Of a DNA stretch of 64,000 bases, positions 39,279-50,025 are shown piece after piece; the first letter of the stretch is position 1; each line of letters opens with the position of its first letter. The notes beneath the pieces are model-generated. The model searched no databases and was not told where the DNA came from. It saw only the letters and a program-made list of their open reading frames with translations. A program made the translations under genes and the position numbers. Origin of the DNA: Cryptomeria japonica (taxonomy: Eukaryota; Streptophyta; Pinopsida; Cupressales; Cupressaceae); NCBI RefSeq assembly GCF_030272615.1, contig NC_081406.1, positions 144,081,041-144,145,040 of the forward strand, read 5' to 3'.

Positions 39279-40284
39279 TTTGATCTTATAGAGATGAATA
39301 GATTATATTATTAAATATCCATCCACTCTTACTCCTCCACAATCTTCCATCTAGAAGCCTAAATCTTGCAAAGCAAATTTAAAATTCATGCAACTCTAGT
39401 TCCAATCCCCTAACAAATAGAAAATATACAACTAGAAAGTATGGTATTCAAATTATCCTAATTTCCATGCCACCAAATTAGAATCAACTTACAATTGTCA
39501 TAGCTCATTAGGCACACATGGATACTTAGGGACAAAGATAGCAATATTCTTTCTTAGACATTGTCATACAATCTTATGGCAGTTGGCATACCTATCATAA
39601 GTCCTCTTATAGTATATTACATAAGTCCCCATAATCCAATTGAGCTAATTATCAAGGTGAACATAAAGATTGACCAACTTAGACTATTCACATTTACCAC
39701 ATGATGCCTGATGAGTAAAAGTAACTTAGTAACTTTCTATTGTAGACAATTTAAAAAACATATTTACCATACCATTAAATAATTAATTACCATCATTGGC
39801 AAAACCTTCCATCCCTTCTGAATGATAAACAATATTAGGAATAATTAATTACATGGATTTACAATGTTAATGACACCTAAATCTCACAAATCTTGCTAGT
39901 TGGATTGGTTTCTTGTTGTTTAGGAGTGATAATCATCTACTTTGACTCCTCCCCTATTTCTATTTTCCTCTTCATTCTCTTCTCTCCTTTTTTCCTATTA
40001 TTGTTCTCGACACTATCTTCAATTTTTATATTTGTACCTTCTAAATTTAGAAGAATTTCTAACTCTACTTTTTACTTGTATTTCTATTCCCTCCAATTAT
40101 TTAGTATGTTTTATTTTCTTTATTTTGTTCTTCTTTCTTCATCTTGTAAGATTTATACCTTTATCTTTATTGCCGATGAGTGTTCCACATGTTTAGCTAC
40201 TTCTTCCCTTACTCTTATTTCAATTGATAGCTCTATATTGAAATATTTTGCTTTTTGTGGCAATTTCCTTTTGTAGAATTTTGT
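39279..40284. other. Intergenic DNA, nothing recognised
   Basis: Plus-strand frames over 39893-40276 are Phe/Ser/Leu-rich products of T-rich DNA and are not called. Confidence 0.4.
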
Positions 40285-41047
40285 TTAGCTTCTATAGAAA
40301 TCCTTCAATAATTGTTTCATAGTGTATGGGCTAGTTATGATAAACTCAAACATTACTTGAATAATTATTTCTTTGTCATTTTCGATGGTTATATGATACA
40401 TATAATCTTTTATAATGGCTTTCCTGTTACATATAATGTTCTCAAAAAAATAATCTATGCCAATTTCCTTTGTGCCTTTTGTTTCTTTTGTATTGCTTTC
40501 TTTTGTGGTTTCTTCCATCAAAGTTTTAGCTCATGTTGGGATTTCTTCAGGATTGTTTCTACCTCAATCAATTCCTCTCTTTTTTTCTTTTGTTTCTTTT
40601 TATGATTGATTATTTGCACCGGAAATTTTTAGTCTCTTGGGTCTCTTCTTTGTGGGTTCATTTAGTGGTTTAATTATGTATTTAGTAATTTTGGCTACTA
40701 ACCTCTTTGATGACTAGAGGTAAAGAATCTTATTTTATTTCGGCTTCTTTTAACACGTGTATCCTTTTTGATGTTATTCTCAATAGCCCATTTTACTTTC
40801 TTATCTATAAATTCTCACCATGTCCCAAACCTTTTAGCAATGCGAACTCATGGATATGAAAGTGTTGGGCTATTGATTCTCGCCTCTCTTTGGAAGCCTC
40901 ATATGATAATGGTGGAACTATGAAGCTATATAATTCAATTACTTCCAAGTGAATATAGTCTTTGTCAATGATGAAGACTACAATATTCTCGAGTTTCCTT
41001 ACTACATCATTCTCTACCTTCCAAGCGAAGGAAAATATACTTACTTG
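40285..41047 (-). pseudogene. Decayed coding region of unknown function
   Basis: On the minus strand 41047 down to about 40809 is open for some 80 codons and protein-like (VVFIIDKDYIHLEVIELYSF, then SYEASKERRESIAQHFHIHE). It then meets a stop. Lysine-rich frames continue to 40285 (for example YIIKPLNEPTKKRPKRLKIS), interrupted by more stops. No family is recognised. The composition differs from the T-rich plus strand, which argues for real but dead coding sequence. Confidence 0.35.
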
Positions 41048-41662
41048 TGCTTAATCTAGCCATATATCAATCCAAATTAATAAACTATGGGAGTAATAAT
41101 TTACAATTATACATTAATTTAGGAAACTAAATACAAAGAGGACAAGATACTTAGCTCGAGGTCTAGTGAAGAATATAAGATTTGATATGTTGCTGAATTT
41201 TGTATGCCGATCAATGCTCACAGAGATATCTATGCATGTTAAATTTTTTAAAGTAGTTTGTATGCTCCCACTTTTGAATGCCCCCAATTTGTCTCTACCT
41301 TCTCTATATTTGCAGTAGTGAAGAGTTGTCTTGATTGCAATGTAAAAAATTATCCATGCCAAGTTGTCTTGATTGCAATGGAGTTGATTATCCATGCCAC
41401 TCTGCAGATCACTTGAGAAAGAGGATACTTTTGCATTATCAATATGGTTTGAGTTGGATTTAAGGTCAACCTACTATGAAGATTTCCTAAGTTATGCATA
41501 GACTCAGTGTCATGTAACATAGCATTGAAACGTCATTTTGGTCAGATGTGGAAATGTATTGAGATTTTGACTCTCTTCAATTTGATTATGTTGCCTTAAT
41601 ATCCATTTTGCATGCAATAGAATATCTAACTGCTGGAATTAGTGATTGGTAGTCACAGAAGG

Positions 41663-42149
41663 GTGATTTTACAGAGATTAGTAGTGACAGAATGATCTGA
41701 TTTATGAAAACCAGATTACAATACCTGGTGTGATACCTGCGGTATTGTAGATTTCAACACAAAAATTGACAACAAGAAGATTGCAAGCCAAAAACTGTCT
41801 CCATTCTATTCAAAATTGGAGTTTATACAAGTCGAATGTATCCCAAGGGTCACACAAATCCCTTGGAATTGAAACGAAGAGTCACCATAATGTTTATTAC
41901 AATTAAACTACTAAAACTATCAAAATTATCAAAAAACTAAATATAAAATTTAGTCCACTTTGAGAAGGCATAACTTTCTCATCCTAGCTCCGAATTACAA
42001 ACCGTTTGATGTGTTGGAAAGGTATTCAAATGTTTCCGCGCCCAACATTTGTCCAAAAATGCACCGAAGACCCTCAAAATTGCAATTTACTAAAACATAG
42101 AAAATTTTGAAAATTAGATTTCAATATTTTCCCAATTTAATCCTGATCA
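41663..42149 (-). repeat. 3' LTR of the intact-ORF Gypsy element
   Basis: On the minus strand it starts TGATCAGGATT at 42149. The distal end is inferred from TGATTTTACAG at 41664 and the nearby CAGAAGG. The segment from 41959 to 42149 is shared with the other end of the element; the rest has no partner in the window. Confidence 0.65.
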
Positions 42150-42163
42150 TTCCTCCCCCCTTA
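42150..42163 (-). other. Polypurine tract
   Basis: AAGGGGGGAGGAA on the minus strand sits directly before the 3' LTR start and fixes that boundary. It overlaps the last codons of gag-pol. Confidence 0.85.
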
Positions 42164-45100
42164 AGAGGCAATGGGCCCCATTGCACTAATCTGCTGCAAC
42201 AGATGAGGAAATTGTTCTTCAATTTGTTCCTTAGTAAGCCACTTGCCTTGATGAGAATGCTGACCAGCTCGAACCACCCAATACAAAGGGATTTTCTGAT
42301 TTCTCAAAGTCTTTAAAATGGCTTCAGTAACATGGTCACACTGGACTGGAGCAGTAGTAGAGGGGTTTAACTCTGCAGCTTGAATGTATTCAGTAGCTTG
42401 GGAGATATCCAATAAAGGAGGAAAATAGGGTCTCAACAACTCCACATTGAAAACTGGATGCAGTCCCAAAAAGGATGGCAAATTAAGTTCAAAAGCATTC
42501 TCACCAACTTGTTTCACAATAGTGTATGGTCCATAACGAAGAGGTCGGAGCTTCCTATTTGGTCCATGCAGACGCTCTTTCTGAAAATGTAACCATACCT
42601 TGTCACCAACCTGAAACTGATGGGGAGTTCTATGTTTATCATGTCTTTCCTTATATTTCTGATTACTCTGCTCCAATATCTCATGAACTTGTTGTTGTAG
42701 GTGTCTAATGTTATCAATGAATTTTTCTGCTTTATCTACCTCCTTGTCACCATTCAATGGACTGCTAGACTGTAGAGATGGTATTGCTACATCCATAGGT
42801 GCCAATGGCTGGTACCCAAGAGAAACCTCAAATGGACTGTGCCCTGTAGTACTATGGAGTGCACGGTTGTAGCTGTGTTGCACATAGGGTAAGCTTTCAT
42901 CCCACGTGCGAGGATGTTTTGAATGATACATCCGTAAAATATGAATAATCATTCGATTCACCACTTCTGTCTGCCCATCTGTTTGAGGATGGAATGCTGT
43001 GGACTTTGTCAGTTTCGTGTCCATTTTAGCCCATAGTGCAGACCAAAATTTGCTGATGAACCTGCTATCCCTATCAGAAATAATGGTTTTTGGCAAACCA
43101 AAATGAACCCACACATGTTCAAAAAATAGCTTGGCAGTATCTTCTGCAGAAATCATCTTTTTACATGCCACCATGATAGCCATTTTAGAAAACCTATCTA
43201 CCACAACATATACACAATCATGCCCCCGCCTGGTAGTTGGAAGCCCAGACATAAAATCCATTGAAATAGATTGCCATGGCTTGTCAGGAATAGGTAATGG
43301 TAAGTATAGACCCAACTTACGGTTTGTTGGTTTTGCAATTGCACAGGCTGCACAAGCTTGTATATGTGAAATGACATCTTGCTTCATTTTTGGCCAATAG
43401 AAATACTTTTGAAGGATAGCAGTAGTCTTACCAATACCAAAATGTCCTGCAACACGACTGTAGTGAGCTTCCCATATCATTTTCTTCCGTTCTTCGGTGG
43501 GTACACATATGTGACCATTATGGCAAAGAAACCCATCCTGCAAGTGAAAATCAGAGACAGATTTTCCTTCTACCAAATTACTATAGATGTTAGCAAAATC
43601 AGGGTCAGTACTATATAGTTGTTCCCAAGTGGATGATTGATGACCGCATGAATCCAACACTATTGTCAAACCTGCAATTGGAGGCCTACTCAAACAATCT
43701 GCCACCTTGTTACTGCTTCCTTTTTTATGACGAATGTTGAGGTGAAATTGTTGTAAATAGACTGACCACCGTTGATGTCTATCATTCTGTAGCTTTCCTT
43801 GTGTTTGCAAGAATTGGAGTGGTTTATGGTCTGTATGTATAACAGTTTCTTTTCCCAGTATATAGTGTTTCCATTGTTTGCAAGCCTGAACAATGGCATA
43901 CAACTCCTTATCATAGGTGGGATACTTACGTACTGTATCAGAAAAAGTTTCACTGTGATAGGCAACAGGATGCCCATTTTGTGTGAGTACCGCACCAAGA
44001 GCATAATCTGATGCATCTGTTTCTATCTCAAATGCTTGGTGTAGATCTGGAAGGACCAATACTGGTGCTGAACATAGTCTTTTCTTTAACTCCTCAAATG
44101 CTTGTTGTTTTGCCTCTGTCCATTGAAATTTTGCTTGTGCTCCACCCCTGAGTGATTGATTAAGAGGCCATGATATGTGTGAGAAACCAAACACAAATCT
44201 ACGATAGAAGTTGGCTAAGCCCAAGAAGCTGCGAAGCTCTGTGAAATTTTTAGGAGATGGCCAATCTTGAATTATTTGAATCTTTGCTGGATCAACATGA
44301 ACACCCTCAATGTCAATGATATACCCTAAGTATTGAATACTCTGCATACCAAAAGAACACTTCTCAATGTTGGCATAAAGTTTGTGTTTTTGCAGAGTTG
44401 AAAGAACTTGTTCAACATGCTGCAAATGCTCAGACCAAGTTCTGCTAAAGATGAGTATGTCATCCAAATAAACAACTACAAAGGAATCAATGAATGGTCT
44501 AAGCACATCATTCATCAATCTCATAAATGTGGCTGGGGCATTTGTTAGGCCAAAAGGCATGACCAACCATTCAAACAAACCTTCCTTAGATTTAAATGCA
44601 GTCTTCCACACATCTGCTGGATCAATTGGTACTTGGTGGTATCCAGACTTCAAGTCAACTTTTGTAAAGAATTTAGCCCCCCTAAGTTGGTCCAACAAAT
44701 CATCAATTTGAGGGATTGGATATCTATTTTTAACAGAGATTTTGTTTAATGCTCTATAATCAATACAAAGCCTCCATGTCCCATCTTTCTTTTTAGCAAG
44801 GACAATTGGACTTCCACAAGGTGAAGCACTTGGACGAATGTGTCCTTTCTGAATCAACTCCTGAATTTGTCTCTTAATCTCATTATTTTCCAAAACTGAC
44901 CTCCTATATATTGGCTCATGTGGTAGCGGTGTGCCTGGAATTAAATCAATAGAGTGCTTGACTTGACAGTGTGTTGGTACTCCCACTGGTGGTGTAAACA
45001 CATTGTGATATTCTTTCAAAATTTTATCTATTTGATTTTGTTGATTCTCTGTTACCTTAGCATGTGTATTAAGAACAACTGACTTTGTTTGTTCAGGGCG

Positions 45101-46597
45101 AATCATGAGTACAATAAAAGCTCCAGTTTGAGCAATCAAGCGTTTACATTGTTTAGCACTAATTAAAGATGCAGTTTTTGTTGGACATACCTCTGGTATT
45201 CGGTACCTCTTCTCACCAAGCTTGATTGTAACACTACGTGGCCTTGACTCATACACCCCATGCCTCTGATACATGTATGGCTGCCCCAGCAAGACATCGC
45301 ATACATCCAATGGTGCTACATCACATATCACTTCATCCTTGAAAGGCTTGATTGAATATGGCAAACGACATTGTTGATTGATTTGAATATCTTGTCCCTC
45401 ATTCACCCATCCCATAGAGTATGGTTGTGGGTGTCTTGTCACTTTCAAATTTAATCTTTTGACTGTCTCCCTAGAGATCAAATTCTTTTGACTCCCACTG
45501 TCAACAATAAAATGTAGAGGCTTTCCATCAACCCACATCTGTGAATGAAAAAGTCTCTCTTCATCTTCACGGGGAAATACTTTAGCAGTTCCAACTACGG
45601 CATATGGGTTTGCTTCTATGATGGAATCATTCTCCTCTTTCTTAGAATTATCTATTGGTGGCGATTCAGGTTCAGCTTCCTCCCCTCGTATTTCTGTCAT
45701 CAAATTTTTAATACTTCGACAATCCTTTGTATTATGGGTTGGGGACCTATGCAGCTCACACCACATGCCTGTGTCTGTCTTTTTAGTAGACCACCATGTG
45801 TTCTTGGGTGAATTTGAATGAGATTCCTTGGTCACCTGTTTCCCTGCAAATTTATTGCCACCTTCAGCCCTTGGCTTGTTGTTTGCAAAGTAGTCCCTCT
45901 TCCATCTTTGCTTGGATTTTTCTTCAATTTTTGTAGCATATTTATAGGCAGTTGCCAATGTCTCAATATTTAAAAAATCCATCTCTGTTTGAATATACCT
46001 GTGAAGTCCACTCCGATATTTTAAAATTCTATGCTTCTCTGAATGATTAATACCGAGTTTTGCTGAAAGTGAATGGAATGTATTGGTGTAATCTTGCACA
46101 GACTGATCCCTCCTTTGGCGAAGAAGCTGCCATTCTATGTATTTTTGTTCATATATATCCTCCGGGAGGTAAGCTTCTTTTATATATTCCACAAATTCTC
46201 CCCATGTGGGCTTCTTATCAAGAGATAGTATAAAATCATCTTCAGCAACTGATTCTTGTTCTTTGTTTGCTACTTTGGTTTCCCATGCTAATTTCACATG
46301 GGTTTCAGCTTTGAGGAGAGCAAATGTTATCTTTTCAGCATCTGAGAAATTATTTACAGAAAAGTACCTATCCAACTTTGATAACCAGTTATCAACAGCT
46401 TCAGCATCGACCTTTCCTTCAAAATTTGGGATGTCGAAATTGACCTGCACTTTGAAAGGGGTATTTCCACGAAATGGTGTTTCAGATTCAGAGGGTTTTT
46501 GCTTCTGTAGGAGGTTTGAAAATTGACTCATCATCTCCTCTCGTTGCTTATTTAAAGCTTCCTCGACCAACTTCTTAACATCATTTTGAGAAGGCAT
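42161..46597 (-). CDS. Ty3/Gypsy Gag-Pol polyprotein, 1478 aa, uninterrupted
   Basis: One frame encodes, in order: Gag core (about 50-240); a zinc knuckle of variant form C280-X2-H283-X4-H288-X4-C293; protease with DSG at 366-368; reverse transcriptase (about 570-770) with YLDD at 710-713; RNase H (about 850-970) with D860, E898 and D923; integrase with an H1045-H1052-C1082-C1085 zinc site and a D1114, D1175, E1211 catalytic triad (35 residues between the last two); and a C-terminal region with a GPY-type stretch and a chromodomain-like tail near 1400-1470. The enzymes copy the element RNA into DNA and insert it. Every catalytic residue I looked for is present. The first four codons (MPSQ) lie in LTR-derived sequence, so the original Gag start was probably different. 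Confidence 0.96.
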   Translation of the reverse strand: MPSQNDVKKLVEEALNKQREEMMSQFSNLLQKQKPSESETPFRGNTPFKVQVNFDIPNFEGKVDAEAVDNWLSKLDRYFSVNNFSDAEKITFALLKAETHVKLAWETKVANKEQESVAEDDFILSLDKKPTWGEFVEYIKEAYLPEDIYEQKYIEWQLLRQRRDQSVQDYTNTFHSLSAKLGINHSEKHRILKYRSGLHRYIQTEMDFLNIETLATAYKYATKIEEKSKQRWKRDYFANNKPRAEGGNKFAGKQVTKESHSNSPKNTWWSTKKTDTGMWCELHRSPTHNTKDCRSIKNLMTEIRGEEAEPESPPIDNSKKEENDSIIEANPYAVVGTAKVFPREDEERLFHSQMWVDGKPLHFIVDSGSQKNLISRETVKRLNLKVTRHPQPYSMGWVNEGQDIQINQQCRLPYSIKPFKDEVICDVAPLDVCDVLLGQPYMYQRHGVYESRPRSVTIKLGEKRYRIPEVCPTKTASLISAKQCKRLIAQTGAFIVLMIRPEQTKSVVLNTHAKVTENQQNQIDKILKEYHNVFTPPVGVPTHCQVKHSIDLIPGTPLPHEPIYRRSVLENNEIKRQIQELIQKGHIRPSASPCGSPIVLAKKKDGTWRLCIDYRALNKISVKNRYPIPQIDDLLDQLRGAKFFTKVDLKSGYHQVPIDPADVWKTAFKSKEGLFEWLVMPFGLTNAPATFMRLMNDVLRPFIDSFVVVYLDDILIFSRTWSEHLQHVEQVLSTLQKHKLYANIEKCSFGMQSIQYLGYIIDIEGVHVDPAKIQIIQDWPSPKNFTELRSFLGLANFYRRFVFGFSHISWPLNQSLRGGAQAKFQWTEAKQQAFEELKKRLCSAPVLVLPDLHQAFEIETDASDYALGAVLTQNGHPVAYHSETFSDTVRKYPTYDKELYAIVQACKQWKHYILGKETVIHTDHKPLQFLQTQGKLQNDRHQRWSVYLQQFHLNIRHKKGSSNKVADCLSRPPIAGLTIVLDSCGHQSSTWEQLYSTDPDFANIYSNLVEGKSVSDFHLQDGFLCHNGHICVPTEERKKMIWEAHYSRVAGHFGIGKTTAILQKYFYWPKMKQDVISHIQACAACAIAKPTNRKLGLYLPLPIPDKPWQSISMDFMSGLPTTRRGHDCVYVVVDRFSKMAIMVACKKMISAEDTAKLFFEHVWVHFGLPKTIISDRDSRFISKFWSALWAKMDTKLTKSTAFHPQTDGQTEVVNRMIIHILRMYHSKHPRTWDESLPYVQHSYNRALHSTTGHSPFEVSLGYQPLAPMDVAIPSLQSSSPLNGDKEVDKAEKFIDNIRHLQQQVHEILEQSNQKYKERHDKHRTPHQFQVGDKVWLHFQKERLHGPNRKLRPLRYGPYTIVKQVGENAFELNLPSFLGLHPVFNVELLRPYFPPLLDISQATEYIQAAELNPSTTAPVQCDHVTEAILKTLRNQKIPLYWVVRAGQHSHQGKWLTKEQIEEQFPHLLQQISAMGPIAS

Positions 46598-46791
46598 AAC
46601 TTTCTCATCCTAGCTCCGAATTACAAACCGTTTGATGCGTTGGAAAGGTATTCAAATAATCTAGAACCAAATTTCGGAAACGCCCAACATTTGTCCAAAA
46701 ATGCACCGAAGACCCTCAAAATTGCAATTTACTAAAACATAGAAAATTTTGAAAATTAGATTTCAATATTTTCCCAATTTAATCCTGATCA
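46585..46791 (-). repeat. Truncated 5' LTR fused to gag
   Basis: This copy matches the first ~190 bp of the 3' LTR, then passes straight into gag at the run TTTGAGAAGG. The LTR remainder, PBS and leader are missing. It includes a short insertion (near 46650-46670) absent from the other copy. The gag ATG at 46597 lies within it. Confidence 0.75.
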
Positions 46792-47325
46792 CAGAAGGCT
46801 GAATTGCATCCTTTAATGCTGTTGTTTTCCAGCCACCAGGAAGTTATATACTGCAGAGATTGTGTACAATATCATATTTTCCAGGGAGGCAAAATTTCAT
46901 TTAAACTGTGACATAGGCACAATTTAATTTAATGTGCAGGGAAAAATTCTCTCTTATTGCTACTGATTAAATCCTGAAAGATGGTTGCATGGAACAATTC
47001 ATCAGCTAGTGGACATTTTATTTAGTAATATTCTGAAAGATGGTTGGAATGTTGAAGATAAAAGAGATTAGTCTTTGGATTTGTTTCTTTGGTTCGACTA
47101 ATTCTTTAAGGTGAAGTATACAACAGATTAAATCAGTTTTAGTTGACATTTTTCACATAGTTGTCCTTGTCAACCACTATTTGCATGTAGCTGATCTTTA
47201 TCCAGCTTAACTTTCTATAAATTTGTCATCCCAGCATACTTTCCTTTCATGGAACAAAATAATTCACCCTATCTCCTTAGACAGCATCAAACTCCAACAT
47301 AAAAAATTCTCATTGAATATTACAA
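46792..47325. other. Spacer between host gene and retroelement
   Basis: Presumed 3' flank of the gene at 47326-48611 (minus strand). No other feature is seen. A minus-strand AATAAA-type hexamer near 47017-47022 could serve as a poly(A) signal, but this is a weak call in AT-rich DNA. Confidence 0.4.
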
Positions 47326-48611
47326 TTAAAAATGAAGGCACTTTTTGACTGGGATCCTTTTCTTGGAAGAGGCAGCTTTGGAAGCTGCAGAAAACGTTGG
47401 TGACATGAAATGCTTCTTCCCTTTGGATGCAACATCAACGGACTTCGCTGATGCAGGGGTGTTCAAATCTGCACAGTAAAAACAGATATTTACAAACAAT
47501 TATTCCTGTTTAAATTTCATATAACAAAACTCAAAGGTCATAGTTTCGCATAGCATTTACCTGTGTCCTTTCTGGAAGGAATTGCCTTAGGAATAACATT
47601 AACATTGCTACTCTTTTTGAGGCCATTGTTGGCATTTGCCTTGGGCTTGTTTGCTGCATGTAACGCTTTATCCTCTGAGGATATGCCAATGGCATCCATT
47701 CGTTGACCCTTAGCCTCAGTAACCCCACTCTCAGGAGGAGTTTCAAGTTTGAAGGATTCATGTTTCTCAAATCCCTCGTCATCTTCTATCACTTCAAGGT
47801 CTAGGCTCCTGTTGGGGCGATACCTAAGGAACATAGGCCTCGGGGAAATATAGGTATCTTTCCTCATAGGATCATAGGGAGGAAAAACACTGGTACACTC
47901 TTCTCTAGGATCAGGGGAAAGTTCAAATTTGAAGATCTCGGGCTTCCTAAACTCCTCATTAACTTCTATGTCCTCCAAGCTCCTCCTCGGGGAAAGATAA
48001 TTTTTGATGGGGTCATAAGGAGGAAGAACAGTTGTACACTTTTCTTCAGAAGATATGCCATCTGAAGATATGCCAATGGCATCTCTTCTTCCACCCAGAG
48101 ATACAGTGAAATCAGGCATTGGGGAAACATAAAGATAATTCTTTATGGAATCATAGGGAGGAACAACAATGGTACTCTCTTCTCCACCCAGAGATTCAAT
48201 CTCCTTAGTCCTAATAACCCCGCTTTCTGTAGGAGCTTTAGAGTTTTTTGGCTCAGAACTTCTTTCAACTCGGACCACAGCTTTGGAAGCTGCAGAAAAC
48301 GTTGGCGACAAGAAATTCTTCATGCCATTGGGCGCAGGGGTTTTTGTAGATGCAGATTTAGGAAGAATTCGGCGGCCATTTTTGGAAGAGGCAGCCTTGC
48401 AAAATGAGGAAAATGTCGAGGACATGAATTTCTTCATCCCTCTGGACGCAGGGGACTTTACTGATGCAGATTTTGGGGGACATGGGCAAACATTTAGGTC
48501 CCTCTTTTTGGAAGAGACAGTCTTGCAAGATGTAGAAAATGTTGGGGCCATGAAATGAGGATTTGCCTTGGACTTGTTTGACGCAGGGGACGCATTTGCC
48601 AAAGAATCCAT
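47326..48611 (-). CDS. Host gene, 397-aa plant protein with FMSPTFSAASK and PPYDP-NYLSP repeats
   Basis: There are two exons: 48611-47561 (350 codons plus one base) and 47468-47326, separated by a 92-bp intron (47560-47469) with GT and TGCAG splice ends. Joining them keeps frame through a split Asp codon and reaches a TAA. The protein has four copies of an N-type motif (FMSPTFSAASK or variants at about 20, 62, 100 and 371) and three of PPYD(P/S)-x-K/R-NYL (151, 197, 245), the last extended to SPRPMFLRYRPNR. It is Ser/Lys/Pro-rich, likely disordered, with no signal peptide or membrane helix. The motifs recall plant proteins usually annotated as uncharacterised; from memory those have membrane helices at the C-terminus, which this one lacks. 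Function unknown. A fourth N-type motif in exon 2 of the right frame strongly supports the gene model. Confidence 0.82.
47469..47560 (-). other. Intron of the 397-aa gene
   Basis: The donor is CACAG|GTAAATG and the acceptor CTGTGCAG|ATTTGAAC, both good plant consensus. The 92-bp length is typical of short plant introns, and the interior is T/A-rich before the acceptor. Confidence 0.8.
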
Positions 48612-48735
48612 AAGGGATAGCGTTTTATCTTCTTCAAATTGATTTTTTTATTACAGGGTTTGGTTTCAAGTAGTCAAAAACACAGATTGATTGTGTGCAG
48701 TGAAATGGTTCTTGTATTGGCGTCCCCTGTCAGCA

Positions 48736-48742
48736 CTTTATA
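48736..48742 (-). promoter_or_regulatory. Likely TATA box of the 397-aa gene
   Basis: The minus strand reads TATAAAG 124 bp before the ATG. The intervening sequence has no ATG, so translation would start at 48611 if transcription begins about 30 bp after this box. Confidence 0.5.
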
Positions 48743-49175
48743 CTTAGCCGTTGCAGAGGAGAGCCATTATGGTAAGGTATCCGCGGCTAGAAATGAGGAT
48801 TCTCTGGCAAACGCAATCAGCCCGTTACATGGTGGATTCGATTTCTGTAGCATGCAAAGCTTTGAATTTTAGCATGCAATCCGCCCGTTCCATGGCGGAT
48901 TCTGCATCCGAAATATTCATATCCATTCCATGAACGGAGTGTGGGAAATTAATCACGCTATGGTTGAAGGTAAAAGCGTTGATGAGCCATAACTCTTTTC
49001 GAACAATTTTGTACACTTACATCTGTGAAGTAAAGCTTTATGTATCCACGAAGGTCTAAATGATTTCAGCGAAATCCTTTCACAGACTATCTATGAATAA
49101 CTTTCACAGACTATCTATGAGAGCTTCACTACATACCTACAAAGGTGGCGGTAACCTACAGAAGATTTCATTACG
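48743..49175. other. Upstream region of the 397-aa gene
   Basis: No gene is supported. A 20-bp direct repeat CTTTCACAGACTATCTATGA occurs at 49077-49096 and 49101-49120. ATGGYGGATTC occurs twice near 48830-48900. Confidence 0.5.
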
Positions 49176-50025
49176 CCTATGGAGGGGGCTTCCAAAAAAA
49201 AAGAGTGGTGGTGTTGAGAATTTTTAGGAAATTTTTTAAGTCGGTTAGGGTGGGATCTCATGGGAGGGGCTTGGGCTCTATTTTTATGAGAAAAGCAGTC
49301 TCATGGAAAAAAAAAAATTGAGCTCCAAGATCATTTGGAATCTTCCCCTAAAAAATAGAAGCTCCTACTTTTTAGATTTTCATTTTTGAGTGGGTGAAAA
49401 TGGGGTGGGGCTAGAATTAGCCCCTATAGCTTAGGGATAATTTATGCCATTTGTCAATTATAATTTGTTTCCCACCAAAAAATATTTAATAAATCCTACC
49501 AACAAAAAATTTAGAAGGAAATCAGAATTTATGTTTAAATTTTTAAGCTGAATTACACTCATGGGACCACCAGCTTCCTTCAATTTAGGAGCTTAAATTT
49601 TTAAGGAGAAGTGCACTACAAATTTCATGGGACCACCCGCTTTAAAAAATTCTTAAAAAATCTCTGTAACACCCACTCTATTTTTTAGGAAGCCCCCCTC
49701 CATGGGACCCCAACCTTAGCTTAAAAATTTAAGCTCCTAAATTTAAGAGGCTGGTTGTCTCATAAATATCTTTTATAGGATGTGCATAATAAAAACAAAT
49801 AAAATAATTCATTTTTTTATTTATTTCCCTCCAAAACTATTTTTTTATAGAAATTAAATTTAGATTTTTGACAAGTGGTCGATAACATCCTAAGTTGGTG
49901 GGGCAATTTCTAGCCCCGCCCCTTTTGCACCTGCTCAAATTTGCATGCCTAAAACAAAATTCTTCATGGGACTACCTCTTCCACAAAACTAGAGCCCAAG
50001 CCCCTCCCATGGGACCCAACCTTAG
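49176..50025. repeat. Nested inverted repeats / MITE-like elements
   Basis: Outer inverted ends of about 65 bp (49244-49311 and 49962-50024) share CATGGGAGGGGCTTGGGCTC. A second inverted pair links 49178-49250 with about 49630-49720 (GGGGGCTTCC, GTGTT, AATTTTTTAAG words). Several CATGGGACC motifs lie between. No transposase frame is present. I read this as one inverted-repeat element overlapping or inserted in a relative of itself. Confidence 0.65.

Larger units (their letters stand above)
41663..46791 (-). mobile_element. Ty3/Gypsy retrotransposon with intact gag-pol and truncated 5' LTR
   Basis: A single uninterrupted gag-pol (42161-46597) lies between related direct repeats. The 3' LTR begins at 42149 directly after a polypurine tract and extends left to about 41663. 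The 5' LTR copy begins at 46791 with the same TGATCAGG but keeps only about 200 bp before gag starts. The shared LTR parts differ by one substitution and a small indel cluster, so insertion was relatively recent. CAGAAGG occurs at 41656-41662 and 46792-46798, just outside both ends, and may be the target duplication, though it is longer than the usual 5 bp. No PBS is present. Confidence 0.85.

Noticed and set aside
48169-48558. 129-codon plus-strand frame
   Set aside because: It is antisense to the 397-aa gene, whose repeats and splice-supported second exon make the minus strand the coding one.
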